64,000 nucleotides of DNA from Amyloporia xantha (taxonomy: Eukaryota > Basidiomycota > Agaricomycetes > Polyporales > Adustoporiaceae). Below, piece after piece: positions 11,401 to 22,116 of the stretch (its first letter is position 1; the number at the start of each line of letters is the position of its first letter). Location of the stretch: the NCBI GenBank assembly GCA_036971615.1, contig JAYKKR010000005.1:372001-436000 (forward strand). The letters run 5' to 3'. The translations under genes were made by a program, and so were the position numbers. A model generated the notes under the pieces. The model was not told the origin of the DNA and searched no databases. It saw nothing but the letters and a program-made list of their open reading frames with translations.

Positions 11401-14400
11401 ATGACATAGATGTAGTCGGCTTTGTCCAAGACATGCAGCGCATGGGTCACCAGCACCCGCGTCTTCCCGGACAATGGGCCGCTTAAAAGACAATTATCGA
11501 GAATCGCCTTACCGACATGAGCATCGACGGCGCTCAGTGAGTCGTCCATCAAGACGATATCCGCGTCTGAGTAGGCAGCTCTAGCTAGCGAAACTCTGGC
11601 CTACAAAGTGATGGCGCAGTGAGGTTACTACACTGACTGAAGCAGGGTGTCCCAATCATACCTTCTGTCCACCTGACAGGATGAATGGCATCGTCAATCG
11701 AGGATGAAATTAGCGGCCATTATCCGTGAGCACATACCACTTAAGTTGATCCCTCTTTCGCCAATCTCCGTATCTTCCCCATCCGGCAACATCTTAAGGT
11801 CCGAACGCAGACAGCATGCATCAACAATATCTTGGAATCTGTTTTCTCATTGTAAGAATCACTGCATTGGGTAAGCTGTCACGCACTTACTTGGTCTCAT
11901 CATCAGCTTGTCCGAAAGTGATGTTTTCGCGTAGAGTGGCATTCATGATCCAAGCGGACTGCGGCACGTACGCAACAGGCGACGAAAAGACAGTCTGCGG
12001 GAAGGAATGAGTCATGACATCAGCACGAATCTCAGAAGTTGAAAGTATGCCGAGCCTACCTTGCCCTTAACTCTCCTCATCTCTCCGATTAAGGCTTGCA
12101 ACAGGGAGCTCTAGAATACAGTCTTGAGAGTCGACTATTAGATGTACTCAAGCATAAACGCATACCTTTCCCGAGCCAATTGTTCCCACTATAACAACAA
12201 AGGAACCTCTCGGTACCTTAAAGACAAGGTCATGCAGAGCGAATGGTTTCTCATCGGGCTTCTTCACATCGTCCTGCCCAGCGGCAGCGCTATCCAGAGC
12301 CGCGACCGGAAGAATGGCGCCCCCCTTCTCCTTCCGACGACTGAAAAATTCACCAAACTTTCTCTCGCCAGCCTTTCTACCTCCAGGGCCATCCCGTCCG
12401 CCGCCCGGCCCACCAACCTTCCCACCTCGCCCTCCGGAACCACGGCCACGACCGCCCCGTCCGAGTTTCGTAGGCTCGGGTTTGCCTACCGTCTCCCACG
12501 AGAACTCGCCCTCGGTATCGATAGCGAGTTCACTGGCAGGCTCGATGAGGTACGGCTCTGCGAGCTCCTCCGCGACGAGGTACTTAGAAATGCGCCCTAG
12601 GGCAACAACTGCGTCGGAGGAGACTGTGAAGACCATCGGCAAGTTCCTGAGTGGCGTGCCGAGGATCTGGTGTAAAGCGGACAATATTAGCATATATCCA
12701 AATGCGCAGGAATCATAGCTGGATTGCGTACGTTGAAGAATTGGAGCGCGGTAAAGATGACGGCGATGCTGAGATTGTGTCCGCTGAGCGCGTATGTGAT
12801 CTGATGGGGCGTTCGAAGGTCGCATGAATATCACAAGTACATAGTCACATTCGGACAGACAACTTACAAATGACAATATGGCAGCAAGGACCGGAACCAT
12901 CGTGACGATACTGATTAGACCCGCTCGCGCGACACTATGAGTTGACCAACGTGTCAGCGACAAGCAAACAGTATTAAGCCATACCCCCTGCACTCACCCA
13001 AGCCTTCGAATATGGCTAAGCTCACGCTTGCGCACATTCCAGATCTGCTGCGCATAGAAGCTCTCCCACACGTAGTGCTTGATGAGCCGGATGCCTTGCA
13101 ACACCTAAGCCCCGTACACCTAACGTCAGCCCATGGCCAGGGAAAACAGCTTATCAGCGTACCTCGGTGACAAGCCGCACACGCTGGTCAGTGACGACCA
13201 CGCCCTGCTTGCGCTGCCTGAACATGGTGCGCACGAAGAGGGTCTGGAGAGGGAACCCGAAGACGAGGACCTGTTCCAAGAGAGGTTAGGCGGCGACAGG
13301 CGACTGAAAGTCACTCGTTCGATACGTACAGCCAACCCGACGAGCGCAGAGTACCCGAGCTGTAAATCCCCACATCGTCAGACGTCAGAAAGGACGCAGA
13401 CACGATACGCACCTGCCCGATCAGCAGCCCGATACCGATCGCAATCTGCGTCGGTGCGACCCACAGACTGCGCGCATCAAGAGGTTTTGATCAATCAACC
13501 AGAATGATGTACGAGGCAGAAGGGACGTACTTATGCGCGAATGCGGTGACTCGCTCGAGACGCATCGCGTCCGTCGAGATCATCGTCGTAATCTGGCCGA
13601 CGCTATGATCGAGTCGTGCCCGTCCGCTCAGACGGAGCGACTTGCGGAAGATGCATCCGATCACCTGCGGAGAGGACAGTTAGTATCGAACGGTCTTTGT
13701 AGATCTGTCGTGAGGAGACTGCTGGATCGGGACACGTACACTGGTGCGCACTTGAAGTCCGGTGGTCATTGTCACTGAAGACACGGTCAATACGCCTTGC
13801 CCCTACCAGTAAGTGTAGGAGACATACTAAGGGAATAGTGGCTAGTGATCTTGCATCATGCCAAAAGATCAACAGTCAGAATAATCCGTATTCGCCCTTA
13901 AATTAATCTTACCACACTAGATGCCTCTAAACGTTGCAGTGTCACCACAAGATGGTCCCATCTAGTAAGAATGCGTGAAACATACCCTGCATGATGAATA
14001 TGGCAAATGCCAGCCCAACCCCATACCCAATCCCCTTCGGCGGTTCCGCACCAGAAGCCTCGCGTTCTTCCGCTGACATGCGATGCCAAGAATACGAAGC
14101 GGTGAGCCACGTAAGGAACAGCTTGTTCACCAGCGGCGAGGTCGTGTTCAGTGTATCTGCACATTGCAAGCAGTCATATCTTGGTCAGTACCAAGATCTC
14201 TGACTCATTAGTAGCATCAGGAGATGACATACTAGCTGTGAATGTCAGAATGCCCGCCCCCCACCAGCGCCAGAAAAACGTAGCGTGGAGTGCCTTCAGT
14301 AAGGAGCCATCGTACTTCTTCGGTTCACTTCCAGCCGCTGTTTTCGGCTTGGTCTCGCTCTTCTCTGGCGCGCCAGATGTCATTTCTTGGATAGGCTGTT

Positions 14401-15034
14401 CCTCAATGTCCACAACCCCCTTCTTCTCGTCGTCAAGTGGATGCTTCACGTCGGCTTCCGCACTCGAATCTGCAGAAGACGAAGGGTTGTCCGCAGAGCT
14501 GCCCGCGCGCTCGGGGCCTTCGAGGTCGCGTAGGAAGAGAGGGCGCTGCTCCGGCGGACATCGAGCATAGAATGCGCTCTCAACTCTGTCGCTTAGGTTC
14601 CCTGTGAGGCGCTTCGAGGGAAGCTGCCAGAGATCTTACATAACACTGAATTTGAGACGGCCGTGCGCAGGGTAGATGAAAGGATGTCCTTACCTTCTTT
14701 CTGGAGTGGACGCGAGAAGCCCACCATGAGGAAAGGATCGAGCCATGAAAAAATCAGCCTGGAATAGTATCTACGCAGGAAATGTTACAGTGTCAGTCCG
14801 TTTCTAACGCCGTGGGTGGACGAAAACGACGCCATGAGCTGCGTTGCGCTGACTCTTTCCAGACAATCGGCACATAGCGAGCTTGTATTTTACCTCGAGC
14901 TCAGATGCTACGGCGTACGTCTTGTTCAATCGACAGCGTCGAAAATGAGACACTTACGGGGCCTGTTCCTCTGGTACGACTGTGCGTTCTCCAAACGCCG
15001 GAGGCTTCGGAGGGGGGTGGAACGGATTGTACAT
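8426..15034 (-). CDS. ABCC (MRP/YOR1-type) multidrug ABC transporter, many exons
   Basis: Full ABC exporter with order TMD1-NBD1-TMD2-NBD2 on the minus strand. It starts at 15034 ([20 protein letters not shown]); the second exon gives [20 protein letters not shown], the typical ABCC entry. TMD1 lies at about 14.2-12.7 kb. NBD1 has Walker A GTIGSGKSSLL split by an intron near 12.1-12.2 kb, an [14 protein letters not shown] signature (~11.6-11.7 kb, also split) and Walker B IVLMDD with [14 protein letters not shown]2 is at about 11.1-9.8 kb. NBD2 has Walker [15 protein letters not shown] (~9.4 kb), [15 protein letters not shown] and LDEATSNVD (~8.7-8.9 kb). Both ATP sites look intact. Fungal members pump out drugs and peptides or conjugates at the plasma membrane. 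Exon borders beyond those quoted were not all fixed. It is the nearest exporter to the putative RiPP genes. Confidence 0.88.
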
Positions 15035-15215
15035 AACTTCGAGCAGGGAGGAAGATCCTCAACTTGAAGCTCTACGCGGTCAGACTCCAATAAGGAGAGT
15101 ACTCAGAAGGCACGGATATGTTATCCGAGCGTTTTGTATGGTCGATGGCATGTGAGACAGCTGCGCACGGAGCCATGATAAGCTTCGGCGCTGTAAGGAG
15201 TAAATCAGCGGGGAG

Positions 15216-15729
15216 GATCCGACAGGACCCCGGCGAACCCCCACAGAGCTTTGATCCCTAAAGTCCGAAAATGTGGGTCCCAGACCCAAAATGTTTGATC
15301 CAAAAGTCCGAAAATGGGGGTCCATGGGCCGACAAGTCCAATCCAAAGTGGTCCGAAAATGCACCTCTCAGCGCTATGTCCGATCTCCAAAGTCCGAAAG
15401 GACCACCTAATTTGGGGCCTGTCCGGTACTGTAGTCCCCAAAAATTTTCCAATCAGGCGTGAGTACTCAGACCATGTTGCTACCAGATGCCTCTACTATC
15501 TAGGCGACGCCGCGGCACCTGCACATATTAGGCAGTCGCTCGGGTCAATATGGAGATTATGGAGACCGGTTGAATAATTGATGTAGGTCCGATCCCATTT
15601 TGGACCGAATTTGGCCCCCTTCGCGCGAGGTTTGATTTTTTTGGTCCGAAAAGGGTATGTTCGCCAGGTCCGAAAATGGCTTTTTCGGGATCAAAGCTCC
15701 TGGGGGGTTCGCCGGGGTCCTGATCCGAC
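15216..15729. mobile_element. hAT-like MITE with TIRs and 8-bp target duplication
   Basis: A 498-bp element (15224-15721) has terminal inverted repeats beginning AGGACCCCGGCGAACCCCC at both ends and continuing with a few mismatches through a GAGCTTTGATCCC block. It is flanked by the perfect 8-bp direct repeat GATCCGAC (15216-15223 and 15722-15729), the duplication length of hAT transposons. The interior carries many copies of a GTCCGAAAATG-type motif in direct orientation and no coding capacity. It sits about 190 bp upstream of the ABC transporter start codon. Confidence 0.8.
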
Positions 15730-16425
15730 CAACCTAGATTAGAGTTTGTTTGGCTGCACCAAACAACGCGCTACGCGACGCGACGTGTACGTATCGTCTT
15801 TGCAACCGTCAATCACTCTATTTCCTGTCCTTGTCTCTCCATACCCGCAAGCTTAAGCCTGATCATCACACTATTCTTTACCTCCACGCAGGTCGCGTGC
15901 ACCCATATCACTCCTTCAAAGCTTCAGCTTCATCTCTTGCGCTCCTGTAATGAGAATGCCAGAACTCGCGAGGGATCTCAATCTCTTGCGCCTCCAACTC
16001 AGGATAAACGAACTTCCTCCTGTACCTCCAGACCGATTATTCACCTTAGGCTAGCCATGTGGGGTCTTCTCGTATGTACTCCCTCATGCCTCGCGGCTGC
16101 ACACTTTGTGGCTGGATTTCTCTTCTCTATGCCACTCCCGTTCCATGGTTGACGAACGGAGTGTGTGAAGCTGTGGCAGTGGTGTTTGATGTGGTATTGT
16201 ACCATGCTGTCGACGATCATCGGTCAGGGCAAACCAAGGATTTGGTGTCACATAAGTTGAAATGCTTTGTGGGATACCTCTGTACGAGGAGGTTCTACTC
16301 TGCCAATATGTTCACTTGTCAATTTCGCGTCTGTATACCCCTCTTCAGCCATAATTTGCAATGAACGAGAGACCGCTCGCTATCAAACGCAGCCAGAGAG
16401 CTAACTCGTGCTCGGAGCTCGGAGT
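15730..16425. other. intergenic region
   Basis: About 700 bp between the MITE and the 3' end of the first UstYa-like gene. It has pyrimidine-rich tracts and some open frames, but no recognisable protein or RNA. Confidence 0.4.
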
Positions 16426-17356
16426 CTACAGGTCACTCTGAATATGTATCGTTCTGTCGTAATCCCTGGTCATGCGGTGGTCCATCGCCCAGTCCTGTAT
16501 CTTCTTGAAATCGCGACAGGTATGCAGACCGTCCAGCCGTGGAAGGTTGATTTGCCTAGTCTCGTCCCACTCCCATCCCATCGGGTTCGTGTCGACGGTG
16601 CACATGACGGACTGCCGGAGGATGTCGATGCAATGATCTGTGTGATCCATAGGTGGGGGAATTGGCGGCGGCGGCGGATAGTGCTCCGGATGGAGGCGCT
16701 TGCGGAACATGTTCTACAGGCATGAACGGATGAACGGAATACTCTAGAGGAGCGCGATGGCTGTACGAACCAAGCAGTGCAACTGATGGAAGATCTCGAC
16801 ACTGATCACGTAGTTGTCTTCGTCTCCAGGAATCGGCGACGTCGGATCGGCCAGAAGACGGGCTTGCTCTTTCGGTATCTGCAGCATGCCCGCTACGCAA
16901 AATCGGTGCGCAAGTCAGTAAGAATGGCATGTAGTGATGGGCGCGATTCACATTGGAACAAGGCCTCCCACCGCGCATCGACCTCGTCACCGACGCCCAT
17001 GTACTCTGTCTCATACCCTCCCAGAGAGTTGTTGAAGCGAACGACAGTGTACTCCACCGCCTCTTGCAAAGGTGCTTCATCCTCGCCGTGTCAATACGTC
17101 TTTCGGTGAGGCGAGTATGCAGTAACTCACAATATACAAGACCTGGGGATTTGAGAGGCCTGAAGGCAGGACGGGGACGGTTGGACCAGTCAACTGCGAG
17201 AAGAACGATATTGAACAACGCCTGCAATACGATGATCCCGACGAATAGACGGCGGCGACGGTGGTCTGACTTCCCAGCAGCTTCTGCGAAACTTTGGGTC
17301 TCCGAGTCGCCGTCTTCTACGGATAAAGGCTCATACTTCGCGTCGTCTTGAATCAT
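16426..17356 (-). CDS. UstYa/DUF3328 family oxidase-like protein A
   Basis: Predicted 252-residue protein from four exons: 17356-17131, 17074-16952, 16892-16771 and 16713-16426 (intron phases 1, 1, 0). A short cytosolic N-terminus is followed by one membrane segment (LFVGIIVLQALFNIVLLAVDW, ~residues 37-57) and a lumenal domain. The lumenal part has YSPLQEAVEY, the first HxxHC motif (HQLHC), RLHPEHYPPP and the second HxxHC motif (HTDHC, followed by IDILRQSVMC). These two motifs are the hallmark of UstYa-type proteins, which in ascomycetes cross-link Tyr-containing core peptides of kexin-processed RiPPs; both are intact here. It is divergently paired with protein B, with identical internal exon lengths (123 and 122 nt). 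The role in this organism is inferred. Confidence 0.85.
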
Positions 17357-17969
17357 GTTGACAGTGACTCGTCAGGAGGGAGCGAGAGATGTGTGGGGAG
17401 GGGCGGGAGGTTCAAATTACCTGACCTTGCTACCTGGGCCTGGCCGCAACACTATGCCCGATCAGCGCTCAGCGCTGAGCATCGAACTCGTATCATCAAT
17501 AGGTGATAAGCGTGGCTACTTCCCGAGTTGCGACAAGCTTACTAGAATTCCAGCTGTGGGCGCCCCGTGATCCGAGGAGGCCAACTTAAACGCTGCGGTC
17601 GGGGATACACCGACATCAAGGCGCCCTACTTGTCCGATGATAAATTCTCCGCATTGATCAGATGGTGGAGCCGATTTAGCAGGTGTTGTACTTCCGTCGC
17701 ACCGCGTGGTGCCATGCGCGGCGTCCTGCCAAGGTACTATTCCTGCAGCGTTACATTGTCTTACTGAGGTGCGTCAGTGTGACGATGAAAAGGAATTAAT
17801 TTAGCGAAAGACTGTCAAGGGTCCAAGCATCAGATAAATTAGCTTTCGCCGTCCGTCCTACCCGCCGATGATTTCGGATTGATGGTGTAGATCAAGCGCC
17901 GAGGCAGGCGGACAATAATTCAAGGTACCATTTCAAACACACCTCCTGTTCGTGTTTCTTTCCTGGACA
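17357..17969. promoter_or_regulatory. shared 613-bp divergent promoter region of the UstYa-like pair
   Basis: The two UstYa-like genes start at 17356 (-) and 17970 (+), so their promoters must lie in this interval, which suggests co-regulation. No transcription-factor site could be assigned with confidence and no open frame here is supported as a gene. Confidence 0.5.
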
Positions 17970-18897
17970 ATGGACAATCACCCTGTGGAGCACAAACAGC
18001 CTCTCCTCGAAGACAATGAGGACAATGGGCAGCGGCTCGGATTTCCTCCTGCGAGCACTCAGGCGAAGCCGCAAGGACAGAAGCTCTTCGTCGGTATAAT
18101 CGTTCTTCAAGCTCTGCTCAGCGTCATCTTACTCGGAGTTGGGTGGTCTAACCATGGGCATCGCACTTCGCTCCAACTTCCGTATTGTAACGTTCACCAT
18201 CCGACTTACCTTCTGTTATACTGACATTGACAACGCGTCGTCAGCTCCAATGGAAAGCGATATTCCTTTTGTAGCGCGTCGGTGGAACACGTCCATAATG
18301 GATGGGAAAACAGAATTCATGGGCCAGTCAAGCGAGGTCGACGAGAGATGGGAAATGTTATTCAAATGTAAGCTTCACATGTTGTCAATTCGTCTGAGAA
18401 CATGTCGCTGATTTGGAACTTCAAACAGTCGGCGTACAGCAGGCTCCGAAGGACGTCGCCCGACTCCTGGCAGACCCGACGGCCCCCATTCCTGGTGATC
18501 TCGACAACTACATCTTCAGCTACGAGGTCTTTCACTTGTTACACTGCGTGGTAGGCATATTCAAAGGACAACTTGTGTGGACATACGCCTCACCAGTCGC
18601 GTTCAGAATCTGCTGCGCAAGAGGTTCCACCCAGAGTACTACCCGCCCCCTGCGCCGGAAGACGCTATCGCTCACCAGCATGGCGATCACTGCGTCGACT
18701 TCCTCAGGCAGTCTTTGATGTGCACGGTAGACATCAACCCTATGGTGTGGCAGTGGGATGACGAGAAGCAAATGACACTGCCGAAGTTGGACGCGCTGCA
18801 CGAGTGCCGCAGCTGGGACGATGTGTGGAACTGGTCGGTGGACCATCGTCTTCGCACTCCATTTGACAAGCACCTGCACCTCGACACTGGGTTGTAG
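17970..18897 (+). CDS. UstYa/DUF3328 family oxidase-like protein B
   Basis: Predicted 250-residue protein from exons 17970-18186, 18245-18367, 18429-18550 and 18607-18897 (phases 1, 1, 0). One membrane segment (LFVGIIVLQALLSVILLGVGW) is followed by YSPMESDIPFVARRWNTS, then GVQQAPKDVARLLADPTAPI, the first HxxHC motif (HLLHC), RFHPEYYPPP and the second motif (HGDHC, then VDFLRQSLMC). It ends with HLHLDTGL. Both motifs that define the family are intact. The exon-intron architecture equals that of protein A, so the pair comes from an inverted local duplication. Known relatives act in the secretory pathway on peptide substrates or on other natural products. The nearby Tyr-repeat precursor is the obvious candidate substrate, by inference. 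Confidence 0.85.
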
Positions 18898-20123
18898 ACG
18901 CATTTTGATGTCTACGAGACGGTGTAGATCAACGGTAGATATTCAACGGACACTGTAACTGACCAGTAGACATTGGATGTCCATTTTTCAATGAGATGCA
19001 ACGAGAATTGAATCAAATCCATGGAGTCTCCAGCCTCCCTTGGCTTACTACTCTAATCAGATAGCTTTGTCCTTGACCCATCCGAAGTATGTTTCCGAGA
19101 ACCCCACGTAGCTGCATTGAGAAATGTACTTTCATGTTTCATAGCTTCTCTCCTGTTCGTTCTAGCTATTCGATGAATGTAATTTTAGTCATGTTTTACT
19201 CCGGGAGAGGGCTTCTGTATTGTGCAAGATGAGGACATATGGTCATTCTGCGAAGTCGGCGGCGCGCTCGGCCATCGAAACGCACCGCATGCTCTCCTCG
19301 TACCTCAAAACGAATTGCGAGGGCCTGGTGACCACGCAGGAGGCCAGGAATTTGGCGGTTCCGGCCTCCGCTGTGATGTGCAGCAGGGCGTGTGATGGAA
19401 GCTCTCGGACATGGCGTCTCGCCCAACTACAATTTCAACCCCTCGACGGGGATATCACATATGGCGGAGACTGCAAGCGCTGATTTTACATACCTTCAAG
19501 GCATAGATCGCCAACGGCCCACCTTTCTGATGGTGTCATGACCAATTCTAAACCATATGACTCGGAGCCCGTATAGGAGGGGAATTTAGGGATGACAATG
19601 CGGATCCGGTGTCCATATGACATTCATTGACTCGGAGCTAATCAACTAAGGAATGTCAGCAGCATTTCCAATCAAACTCTCTCCTCGGACCACTGTAGAT
19701 CTGCAGTTGTCTGAAATTGACCAACAGAGTCAGCATTATCTACCACATTAAGCAGTAGTTGGCCATGGATGAGCAAGAACAGGTTCCGTTACTGATCGGA
19801 GAATAGTAGACCGCGTTATGTGGGGATCCGGCCCAGCTTGAAGGAAGTCTCTTGTACGAACTAACACAATAAACCTGCGGCCCGGAGTACTGTGTTACTA
19901 TGAATGGTGTGATAGTATGGCGAATGATGCGATACCATAAGACGTACTAAACAAAGTAAGCTATGACGGGCGTTTGACGGCGCATCATTATGGTGCATCA
20001 ACGCTGGATCGCAGTGCACTACTAAGTAGTAGGCGAGCGGCTCGAGCTTTGAGGTGGGCCGCTCGTGCCTCGTGATCGCCGACAGAATCGGCCAAGCTCG
20101 GGCGACGAATGTACGTACTAGAT
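18898..20123. other. gene-free region downstream of UstYa-like B
   Basis: No exon chain could be supported. An open stretch near 19220-19510 (+) and one at 19861-20412 (-) lack recognisable domains, and the latter runs through the inverted-repeat element at 20124-20305. Confidence 0.4.
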
Positions 20124-20305
20124 ATACAGTAGACAATCTCATAATGCATGAGCTCATAATGCATAAAATCTCGTAATGCATAGGCCGGGTCGGGAACCAA
20201 CCTGGGGTCAGCCACCTATTTGTCAATATGCTCATGCATAAAATCTCATAATGCATACGCCAGGTGGGGGACCAACGTGATGCATTATGAGATTGTCTAC
20301 TGTAT
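20124..20305. mobile_element. 182-bp inverted-repeat (MITE-like) element
   Basis: Perfect 26-bp terminal inverted repeats: 20124-20149 begins atacagtagacaatctcata, and 20280-20305 is its exact reverse complement. Inside are further copies of a cataaaatctc(a/g)taatgcata motif in direct orientation and two similar gggaccaac-type blocks. No clear target duplication was found (ta on the left, tt on the right). It is non-coding and looks like a short TIR element or a fold-back repeat. Confidence 0.65.
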
Positions 20306-20945
20306 TTCCAAATACTTAGGCCCCATCCGCATGGGCGGTGAGTCCACATCGGACTCCGAAGCGGCTGGATCCACAGTGCATCCACTTCAGTAGGAGGTAG
20401 CGCTCGAACCAACTACATAGGAAGAGACAGAGGTAAGGACATTAAAAGGATATCTCGACTACAAAAGGATTAGCAGCCCGGCTTTCCTGCTCAGACAGAT
20501 CCGCCGATTCAGACGAGATGTGGAGACTGCCCTGCAGGTACCGGTGCAAGATCGCTTTTGAAATGCACACTGCACGTTGCAAAAATGAGCAGCGCCCACG
20601 CTTGCCCACGTCCTGATGAGGAAAGTATCGTGAGATCAGGTCTAATTACTTATACTACTGAATGACTTCCTTCGGTGTTATTGGTCAAGCAACGGAGACT
20701 TTCTTCCTCCGTTTGTGTTTGAAGGTCAGCCCGGGCGCTTCCCCAAAGCAATGGTTCGCCGCGTCACGCATCACGACCTCTGCGCCTCGATTACTATACT
20801 CTTGATTGCTTATTTGTTCTCGTACTCAGCCTGTCGCATGACAAGAAGTAGCACTCACTGCTTGCTTCCAGTCATCACCCAAACAGATCCTTTTCAATTC
20901 GAGTTGGCTGTACTTTGCTCTCAGAGGTGTAAATTACCGTAAATC

Positions 20946-21518
20946 AATAGGGGAGTTCAGAGTAGGGTTTTCGAGGCGGTTTTCGCGCAGGTTTTCCGCT
21001 CAGCTTTCAGCCTCGGTGGAGACCGAAAACCGCGGTCAGCTTTGATCGTGGTGCGGAAAACCGCTTTCAGCTTTCGGCATGCGGACGCGGCACCGTTGTC
21101 GGAGTCCGAAATATACTGGGAAAGGACGGGGAAAGCCGCGCGTCTGTGCACTGTACCATACTTATAACACTGTGTACTCACTCCCCTAGGGCTAAACTTA
21201 TGAGTGTAAACATGGCACATTATCTCTGACTGACTAGATATAACCTGCTGGAAGGAATCTTGTTTTATTTTAATGGGAGCCAAGGTTGAATAATAGTCGT
21301 GCTTAAACTGAGGACACTAGCTGCCTAGTATGGAACATTACATAAAGCCCTATTTTGAACTCCGACCACAATGCCGCGTCCGCATGCCGGAAGCTGAAAG
21401 CAGTTTTCCGCACTACGATCAAAGCTGACCGCGGTTTTCGGTTTCCACCGAGGCTGAAAGCTGAGCGGAAAACCTGCGCGAAAACCGCCTCGAAAACTCT
21501 ACTCTGAACTCCCCTAAT
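20946..21518. mobile_element. 567-bp fold-back element with ~150-bp inverted repeats
   Basis: The two ends (starting 20949 and ending 21515) are near-identical inverted repeats of roughly 150 bp, beginning AGGGGAGTTCAGAGTAG and running through GGTTTTCGAGGCGGTTTTCG to GCATGCGGACGCGGCA with only a few mismatches. The middle ~250 bp is single copy. A 3-bp direct repeat AAT abuts both ends (20946-20948, 21516-21518). No coding capacity. The high arm identity suggests recent origin or gene conversion. The element ends about 600 bp upstream of the peptide-precursor start. Confidence 0.8.
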
Positions 21519-22050
21519 GCACAGCCGGCGTTTGTTGACACCAAGCAGCCGCGGTGGATCATGATACTAAGAATAGGGTGAGAAGAACAGGACCATGAAA
21601 AATAGGCCCAAACTTCGGAATTTCGAGAAATGCGGTCGTCTAGCTCGCCATAGCTCACCATGCGCGCGTCCGCTGACAGCGATCCGTACTGATCTTCGCC
21701 GCACGTTTAATGCTTGGGAGGGTTTAGGTTCCACCGAGGAGGAGCTATGAGGTAAGCTCACTCATCGTGCATCAAATGATGAAACCCAATTGACAGGTCA
21801 CTTGGGATTTGGTATCTTCCTTGCTGATGGAAATCATCGACATCGAGGTCGACTAAACCGGATACGAATAATCCGATCTCGGAATGAAGAGCCTGATTCT
21901 GATTCTGTGATGGGATATCGAAATGATTGGACGAACCTGACGGTGTATTCACCCCGCCGCATTCAATCGGAGATCTGCTACTGTACCTCTCCGCCAAGGT
22001 GTGAGCTCTGGTAATCGAATGCGGCCGACTCGGGGGCCACTCCTGTACAG

Positions 22051-22059
22051 TATATAAGG
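22051..22059 (+). promoter_or_regulatory. TATA box of the peptide-precursor gene
   Basis: The sequence tatataagg lies 58-66 bp upstream of the precursor start codon (22117). Its placement just before the start, with a presumed short leader (atggcagaaacttcagtctg...), is typical of highly expressed fungal genes. No other gene starts nearby on this strand. Confidence 0.65.
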
Positions 22060-22116
22060 GGTACAGGGGGATGGCAGAAACTTCAGTCTGCACCGCCTGT
22101 ACTCTCCCAAGCTGCA

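Noticed and set aside
19861..20412. 183-codon minus-strand open frame
   Set aside because: It runs through a MITE-like inverted repeat and has no recognisable motif.
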